Shown piece after piece: positions 58,836-64,000 of a stretch of 64,000 bases of DNA. Origin of the DNA: Bradyrhizobium huanghuaihaiense (GTDB taxonomy: Bacteria; Pseudomonadota; Alphaproteobacteria; Rhizobiales; Xanthobacteraceae); the NCBI RefSeq assembly GCF_007830635.1, contig NZ_VLLA01000014.1, positions 61,073-125,072 on the forward strand. Direction: 5' to 3'. The notes beneath the pieces are model-generated. The model searched no databases. It was given only the letters and a program-made list of their open reading frames with translations, and was not told the origin of the DNA. A program made the translations under genes and the position numbers. The stretch's first letter is position 1. Each line of letters starts with the position of its first letter.

Positions 58836-61127
58836 CTAGCGGAGCAGCTGCAGCACACTCTGCTGCGACTGGTTGGCCAGCGAAAGCGCGGAGACCGCGA
58901 TCGACTGGCGGGTCGACAGCGCCTGGCTGTTGGCCGCTTCCTCGTTGGTGTCTGCGAGCGTCAGGTTGGACGAGCCGGTCTGCAGCACGTTGATCAGGTT
59001 CTTGGAGAAGTCCTGACGCACCTGCACGATCGAGAGGTTCGAACCGAGCGAGGAGCCTTCGGAGCGCAGCCTGCTCGAGGCGGCATTGAGGCTTGCCAGC
59101 ACCTTGTTGGTGGCGCCGTTGTCGATGAAGTCGACGCCGTTGACGAGGTTGCTGAGGCCGAGGCCGGCCGCGTTGAACACCACGCCGTTGATGCTGAGCG
59201 TCGAGCTGCCGGTCTCATTGAAGACGAGCTTCAGCGTATCGCCGTTGAGCAGGTTGACGCCGTTGAAGGAGGAGTCCTGCGACGTCGTGTCGATCTGCGC
59301 CAGGATGTTGTTGAACTGGTTGACCAGGTTGGAGCGTGCGGTCTGCGCGACGGGATCCTGGACCGGCGGCTGTGCCGTGGTGAAGGCCAGAACACCGGTG
59401 ATCGTGCCGCCGACGGTGCCGCCCGCAGTCGTCGAGCCGAGCGTCGAGGAGGCGTATTCGTTGACGGTCGTCACCGTGAGCACGCCGTTGGCGTCGATCG
59501 TCGCCGTCAGGTGGTTGGCCTGAAGCTGCGCGTTGAGCTGGTCGAGCGTCTTGACCGTGCCGTTGGTGCCGTCGCCGAAGGTGACGTTCACCGGCGTGCC
59601 GCCGTTGAAGGAGGTGAAGGTCAGCGTCTTGCCGCTGATGCCGCCGACGCCCGAGGTGCGCGCCGCGGTGAACGCGGTCGCCGTGCCCGTGTTGCCGCTG
59701 AGGCCGAATGCGCTGAGTGCATTGCCGGTGCCGGTGATCGAGAGATCGGCATTGATGCCGGTGGAGAGCGCAAGCTGGCCGCTGCTGTTGACTGACGACG
59801 GGATCTGGCCCGCCGTGGTCGAGAGGGTCGCCGCGCCATTGAAGATGCTGGCGGTCTTCACGCCGGTGGCAAGGTCGACCGCGTTGAGCAGGTCGGTGAG
59901 CGTCGCGCTCTGGATATAGACCGTCGAGTTGCCGTTGCCGTCGGTGACGACGTTGCCGCTGACGCCATAGCCGGTGGCCACGCTTGCCGCCGATTGCGGC
60001 GTCTGGGCGTTCTTGAAGGTAATGGTGTGGCCATCGACGTTCAGCGTCGAGCCATCCTGAACGAGCGTGCCGAGCGAACCGGCGGTCGTCGACCGGTTCG
60101 CGGTCACGTTCGCATTGCCCGCACCGGTCGCCGCGGTCAGACCGAGCTTATTGAGGAAGTCAGCCTTGCCCGTCACGCTCAGATCGGCGCCGGTCGAGCT
60201 CTTCAACGTAACAGCGCCCGCCGTGATCGAGGATGCCACCTGAAGCGTTCCGACGGGACCCGCCGAGCCGCTGACGGCGATGGTCGCCGCGCTTGCGCTG
60301 ATGGTCGCGGTCTTGACGCCGCTGGCGAGGTCGATCGCGGTGAGGACGTCGTTGATCGTCGCGCCAGGCGCAGTCGGCGTTCCCTCATACACGATCGAAT
60401 TGCCGTTGCCGTCGGTGGCGATGTGTCCGCTGGCATCGAGGCCCCAGCCGGTCGGCTGCGTGGTCGGAGCGATGCCGGTGCGGAAGGTGATGGTCTTGCC
60501 GTTCACCGTGATGGTGTCGCCATCCGCGGGCGGCGCGCCGAAGCTGGTGGATGCCGTGGTGCCGAGCAGTGTGGCAGTTCCGGACAATGCGGTGGTGCCG
60601 TCGGCGGCAACCGCTGCCGTGCCGGTAAACGTGCCGGCGCTCGAGCCCAGCGAGGCGCCAAGCGCGGCACTCCCGGTAACCGGGGTCACGCCACCGGCCG
60701 CACCGGTGTAGAGCACGTTGCTCTTGGCGGTCGCGCTCGCATAGGAGGTGGTGCCGCGCAGGTCGGCGGGCGTCGCACCGGGAATCGTGGTGGAGACGTT
60801 CGACTTGGTGGAATAGCCGACCGTGGTCTGCAGCGCCTGGTTGGCGATCGATTTCGCGCTGTCGATCAGCTTCTGCAGCGAGGTGATGCCGGTATTGGCG
60901 GCCTGGAGCACCTGCACGCCGTTGTTGATGCCGTCGAGCAGGTTGCTGATGTCGCTCGCCCGGTTGTCCAGCCCCTGCGCCGTGAAGAAGTTGGTGGGAT
61001 TGTCGAGCGCCGTGTTGACCTTCTTGCCGGTCGCGAGGCGCTGCTGCGTCGTGGCCAGCAAGTCGGCCGTCGACTGCAGCGACAACAGGTTCTGGCGAAC
61101 TGACGCCGAGAGAACGATGTTGGACAT
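58836..61127 (-). CDS. fliC: Flagellin, large type with duplicated central module, 763 aa
   Basis: N-terminal D0/D1 helices (SASVRQNLLSLQSTADLLAT, LDNPTNFFTAQGLDNRASDI) and C-terminal ones (LRSEGSSLGSNLSIVQVRQD, ANSQALSTRQSIAVSALSLA, QSVLQLLR) are canonical. The centre holds two homologous modules, about 202-357 and 358-500, sharing G-x-T-x-x-V-x-G-x-T-I-T-F, TDGNGNS-V-Y and a T/D-L-A-S/T-G-V-K-T motif. Length matches the 65-75 kDa flagellins of the Bradyrhizobium subpolar flagellum. GAGGAAG precedes the ATG. Confidence 0.93.
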   Translation of the reverse strand: MSNIVLSASVRQNLLSLQSTADLLATTQQRLATGKKVNTALDNPTNFFTAQGLDNRASDISNLLDGINNGVQVLQAANTGITSLQKLIDSAKSIANQALQTTVGYSTKSNVSTTIPGATPADLRGTTSYASATAKSNVLYTGAAGGVTPVTGSAALGASLGSSAGTFTGTAAVAADGTTALSGTATLLGTTASTSFGAPPADGDTITVNGKTITFRTGIAPTTQPTGWGLDASGHIATDGNGNSIVYEGTPTAPGATINDVLTAIDLASGVKTATISASAATIAVSGSAGPVGTLQVASSITAGAVTLKSSTGADLSVTGKADFLNKLGLTAATGAGNANVTANRSTTAGSLGTLVQDGSTLNVDGHTITFKNAQTPQSAASVATGYGVSGNVVTDGNGNSTVYIQSATLTDLLNAVDLATGVKTASIFNGAATLSTTAGQIPSSVNSSGQLALSTGINADLSITGTGNALSAFGLSGNTGTATAFTAARTSGVGGISGKTLTFTSFNGGTPVNVTFGDGTNGTVKTLDQLNAQLQANHLTATIDANGVLTVTTVNEYASSTLGSTTAGGTVGGTITGVLAFTTAQPPVQDPVAQTARSNLVNQFNNILAQIDTTSQDSSFNGVNLLNGDTLKLVFNETGSSTLSINGVVFNAAGLGLSNLVNGVDFIDNGATNKVLASLNAASSRLRSEGSSLGSNLSIVQVRQDFSKNLINVLQTGSSNLTLADTNEEAANSQALSTRQSIAVSALSLANQSQQSVLQLLR

Positions 61128-61284
61128 TGGCGAGTCTTCCTCTTGAACCGGATACGAATCGGCCGCGCGGGTCTGGAGAGCGGGCTTTTGTCCAGTTTTA
61201 GGAGGTGTCCTTTAAAGTATGGTTAACGCCGGTTTAAGGGATAGGGTTAATGGCCGGTGAACGCCCCTGCCCGCCTCCGGACGC

Positions 61285-61316
61285 AAAAAGAGCGACGGGG
61301 CAAATCGCCCCGCCGC
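61285..61316 (-). terminator. Terminator of flagellin gene 2
   Basis: On the minus strand GCGGCGGGGC-GATTT-GCCCCGTCGC (one mismatch) is followed by TCTTTTTG. Confidence 0.75.
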
Positions 61317-61346
61317 CCGGTTTTATTCAGTGATGTCAGCTACTTG

Positions 61347-63635
61347 TTAGCGGAGCAGCTGGAGCACGCTCTGCTGCGAGGTGTTGGCCAGCGACAGCGC
61401 CGAGACTGCGATCGACTGGCGGGTCGACAGCGCCTGGCTGTTGGCCGCCTCGACGTTGGTGTCGGCCAGGGTCAGGTTGGACGAGCCGGTCTGCAGCACG
61501 TTGATCAGGTTCTTGTTGAAGTCCTGACGGATCTGCACCACCGAGAGGTTCGAACCGAGGCTCGAGGCTTCCGAGCGCAGCGTGCTCGAGGCGGCGTTCA
61601 GGTTGGTCAGCACCCGGTTGGCCGCGGCGTTGTCGATGAAGTCGAAGCCGACGGTCAGCGAGGCGAGGCCCAGACCCTTCGAGTTGTAGGTCACGCCAGT
61701 GATGTTCAGGCTCGACTTGCCAGTCTCGTCGAACACCAGCTTGAGCTGGTCGCCGTTCAAGAGGTTGACGCCGTTGAACGAGGAGTCCTGCGAGGTCGTG
61801 TCGATCTGGTTCAGGATGTTGTTGTACTGCGACACCAGGTTGGCACGCGCCGTCTGGGCAACCCCATCCTGGACGGGGTTGGAAGCCGTCGAGAACGTCA
61901 GCGCCGAAGTGAGCGTGCCGCCGATCACGCCGCCCGCCGCAATCGAGCCGAGCGTCGAGGATGCGTAGTCGTTGGACGCGGTGATGGTCAGCAGGCCGTT
62001 GGCGTCGATCGTCGCAGCCAGGTTGTTGGCCTGGAGCTTGGTGTTGAGCTGATCGAGCGTCTTGACCGTACCGTTGGTGCCGTCGCCGAAGGTGACGTTG
62101 ACCGCCGTGCCGCCGTTGAAGGAGGAGAAGGTCAAGGTCTTGCCGGCGATGCCGCCGATGCCGGAAGTGCGGGCCGCGGTGAACGCGGTCGCATTGCCGG
62201 TGTTGCCGGCGAGGCCGAGCACGTTCAACACGTTGCCGGTGCCGGTGATCGACAGATCGGCATTGATGCCGGTCGAGATCTTGAGCTGACCGGACGTATT
62301 GATCGTCGAGTTCGACTGACCGGTGGCGGTCGCAAGCGTCGCGGTGCCGTTGGCGTTGATCGTCGCGGTCTGTACGCCGGTGGCAAGGTCGATCGCTTTC
62401 AGCACGTCGTTGACCGTGCCGGCCTGCAGATAGACCGTCGAGTTGCCGTTACCGTCGGTGAGGATGTTACCGGTGGCACCATAACCGCTCGGAACGCTCG
62501 GCGCACCGGTCGAGCCCGGGATCGGCGCATTCTTGAAGGTGATGACGTGACCGTCGACGTTCAGCGTCGAACCGTCCGCGATGGTCGCACCAAGCGAGGC
62601 CGCGCTCGTGGTCCGGTTGACGTTCACGGTGGCGTTGCCTGCACCCGTCGATGTCGTCAGTGCGAGGGCCTTGAGCAGGTCGGCCTTGCCAGTGACGCTC
62701 AGATCTGCACCCGTCGAACTCTTCAGCGTGACGGCGCCGGCAGCAGCGGTCGAAACCGCAGCACCTGGCTGGCTGGCGCTCACGGAGATCGTCGCAGCGC
62801 CGGAGCTGATGGAGACCGTCTTCACGCCGCTGGCCAGATCGATCGCAGACAAGAGATCGTTGACGGTCGCTGCCGGGGTGCCCGCGGTGCCGAGATAGAC
62901 GGTGGTGTTGCCGTTGCCGTCGGTGACGAGGTTGCCACTGACGCCCGAACCGGCTGGGACGGCGGTCGACGCCGGAGCAGCGCCGCTGCGGAAGGTGATG
63001 GTCTTGCCGTTCACGGTCAGCGTATCGCCGTCAGCGGGCTGGGCGTTGCCGGCCAAGCCGGTCGCGGTCGTGCCGTTGGTGGCGATCAGGGTGATGGCGC
63101 CGCTCAGGGCCGTGGTGCCATCACCGGCCGTTGCGCCCGTGCTCGCAAAGGAGCCGATGGTCGCGCCGAGCGTGGTGGTGCCGGTCGCCGCCGTGGTGCC
63201 GCCGGCCGTGCCGTTATAGAGCACGTTGCTGCTCGCGGTCGCGCTGGCAAACGAGGTCGTGCCGCGCAGATCGGCCGCGGTCGCACCGGCGATCGTGGTG
63301 GAGACGTTGGATTTGGTCGAGTAGCCGACCGTGGTCTGCAGCGCCTGGTTGGCAATCGACTTGGCGCTGTCGATCAGCTTCTGCAGCGAGGTCAGGCCGG
63401 TGTTGGCGGCCTGCAGCACCTGCACGCCGTTGGCGATGCTGTCGAGCAGGTTGTTGATGTCGCTGGCGCGGTTGTCGAGCGACTGTGCCGTGAAGAAGTT
63501 GGTGGGATTGTCCAGGGCCGAGTTGACGCTCTTGCCGGTCGACAGACGGTTCTGTGTGGTGGCGAGAAGATCGGCGGTGGACTGGAGAGAGAGCAGGTTC
63601 TGGCGAACCGACGCAGAGAGAACAATACCGGACAT
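61347..63635 (-). CDS. fliC: Flagellin, paralogue, 762 aa
   Basis: Near-identical ends to the 58836 gene (SASVRQNLLSLQSTADLLAT; SNLTLADTNVEAANSQALST; QQSVLQLLR) and the same two-module centre (ADGDTLTVNGKTITFRSG; DGSTLNVDGHVITFKNAP; both with TDGNGN-T/S-T-V-Y). Surface residues differ more than the helices. Tandem arrangement with its own terminator suggests separate transcription. A third copy follows. Confidence 0.93.
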   Translation of the reverse strand: MSGIVLSASVRQNLLSLQSTADLLATTQNRLSTGKSVNSALDNPTNFFTAQSLDNRASDINNLLDSIANGVQVLQAANTGLTSLQKLIDSAKSIANQALQTTVGYSTKSNVSTTIAGATAADLRGTTSFASATASSNVLYNGTAGGTTAATGTTTLGATIGSFASTGATAGDGTTALSGAITLIATNGTTATGLAGNAQPADGDTLTVNGKTITFRSGAAPASTAVPAGSGVSGNLVTDGNGNTTVYLGTAGTPAATVNDLLSAIDLASGVKTVSISSGAATISVSASQPGAAVSTAAAGAVTLKSSTGADLSVTGKADLLKALALTTSTGAGNATVNVNRTTSAASLGATIADGSTLNVDGHVITFKNAPIPGSTGAPSVPSGYGATGNILTDGNGNSTVYLQAGTVNDVLKAIDLATGVQTATINANGTATLATATGQSNSTINTSGQLKISTGINADLSITGTGNVLNVLGLAGNTGNATAFTAARTSGIGGIAGKTLTFSSFNGGTAVNVTFGDGTNGTVKTLDQLNTKLQANNLAATIDANGLLTITASNDYASSTLGSIAAGGVIGGTLTSALTFSTASNPVQDGVAQTARANLVSQYNNILNQIDTTSQDSSFNGVNLLNGDQLKLVFDETGKSSLNITGVTYNSKGLGLASLTVGFDFIDNAAANRVLTNLNAASSTLRSEASSLGSNLSVVQIRQDFNKNLINVLQTGSSNLTLADTNVEAANSQALSTRQSIAVSALSLANTSQQSVLQLLR

Positions 63636-63902
63636 GACTCTTACCCTTCTGGCTTACGCGTCTTCGTTCGATCGCTTCTGGATCGAGTGACGGCCACAGG
63701 GTGCGCCGACATGGCTAACAAAGCGTGAAACGAACATCGCTCGCAAAAGCGCCGGTTCACCATAAGCGGGAGCAAAGCGCGAAGTGAGACGACAATCAGT
63801 CTGAAATCATTGGCAATTCTTCGCGCTTACGCTCCATTAACCATAACCGCTGGTTACTTTTCAGAGTGTCGCCTGCCCTCTCGAACCCTCGAGCGATAAA
63901 CG
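63636..63902. other. Upstream region of flagellin gene 2
   Basis: About 270 bases without a gene, AT-richer than average near 63820-63855 (TTAACCATAAC). It should hold the promoter of the 762-aa flagellin, but I cannot place a sigma-54 or other consensus with confidence. Confidence 0.4.
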
Positions 63903-63932
63903 AAAAAAGCGGCGGGGCCGAAGCCCCGCCGC
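63903..63932 (-). terminator. Terminator of flagellin gene 3, UUCG tetraloop
   Basis: On the minus strand GCGGCGGGGC-TTCG-GCCCCGCCGC is a perfect 10-bp stem closed by C(UUCG)G and followed by TTTTTT. Confidence 0.9.
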
Positions 63933-63962
63933 CGGATCTTGCTTAGCGATGTCAGCCGCTTG

Positions 63963-64000
63963 TTAGCGGAGCAGCTGGAGCACGCTCTGCTGCGACTGGT
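63963..64000 (-). CDS. fliC: C-terminus of a third flagellin, cut by the window edge
   Basis: The minus strand reads QSQQSVLQLLR followed by TAA, the same C-terminus as the flagellin at 58836 (QSQQS rather than TSQQS of its nearer neighbour). The remaining gene lies beyond position 64000. Confidence 0.85.
   Translation of the reverse strand, partial: QSQQSVLQLLR

Noticed and set aside
61257..63728. 823-codon plus-strand ORF opposite the second flagellin
   Set aside because: It is the mirror of the repetitive flagellin gene; its composition (Arg, Gly, Val repeats) follows from the complementary codons.

Overview
The window looks like chromosomal DNA of a Bradyrhizobium-type alphaproteobacterium. 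The evidence is the high GC content, dense coding on both strands, many short secreted or hypothetical proteins of Bradyrhizobium character, six copies of one roughly 80-bp inverted-repeat element between genes, and a Caulobacter/Bradyrhizobium-type (subpolar) flagellar locus with fliX, flaF, a cckA-type kinase and very large flagellins of about 760 residues. The assignment rests on recognition of families; no database search was run.

Region 1 (1-10.8 kb) is a patchwork of small genes. It opens with several 29-66 residue proteins, three of whose stop codons touch or nearly touch GAGGCCG-type hairpins. It continues with DUF2798- and DUF6894-like proteins, two paralogous secreted proteins with a DPWGG motif, a PaaI-like thioesterase, an HdeA/B-like periplasmic protein, a PilZ protein, a PQQ-dependent dehydrogenase with a C-terminal membrane anchor, and a YeeE/YedE sulfur-transport pair.

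Region 2 (10.8-29 kb) is metabolic and regulatory: a GNAT/CelD-like acyltransferase, a DsbA/FrnE-like oxidoreductase, a double-hotdog thioesterase, two tandem MmyB-type XRE regulators, a SET-domain methyltransferase with a lysine-rich tail, a TetR regulator next to a carotenoid-cleavage oxygenase and membrane proteins, class I fumarase, an isoprenylcysteine-methyltransferase-like protein, a glutathione S-transferase, a lectin-like secreted protein and a Tim44-domain protein. The TetR regulator, the oxygenase and a downstream membrane operon share a duplicated promoter/operator layout: each of two promoters is flanked by two 19-bp palindromes of the form ATCTTTAC-N3-GTAAAGAT.

Region 3 (29-64 kb) is the flagellar locus. 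It contains a minus-strand operon flgB-flgC-fliE-fliQ-fliR-flhB-cckA, a plus-strand fliO-fliP pair, a minus-strand fliL-fliM-DUF6468-motE block followed by a very large TPR/AMIN-like periplasmic protein, a plus-strand flgF-flgG-flgA-flgH operon, divergent fliX and flgI-flgJ-flgN, flaG, flaF, and a tandem flagellin array (two complete genes and the end of a third). A non-flagellar stretch (48.8-54.7 kb) interrupts the locus. It holds a PcfJ-like protein, a FAH/hydratase, a dehydrogenase pseudogene with its divergent HxlR regulator, a dksA lacking three zinc cysteines, and a second HxlR/NAD(P)-reductase pair.

Regulatory sequence ties the flagellar block together. Perfect CtrA-type TTAA-N7-TTAA boxes lie 65-70 bp upstream of flgB and of the TPR gene. 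FlbD/ftr-like CGGCA-TGCCG palindromes lie upstream of flgB, fliO and flgI, and GG-N10-GC sigma-54 promoters precede flgF and flgI. Because cckA is the last gene of the flgB operon, a CckA-CtrA feedback loop is a reasonable inference.
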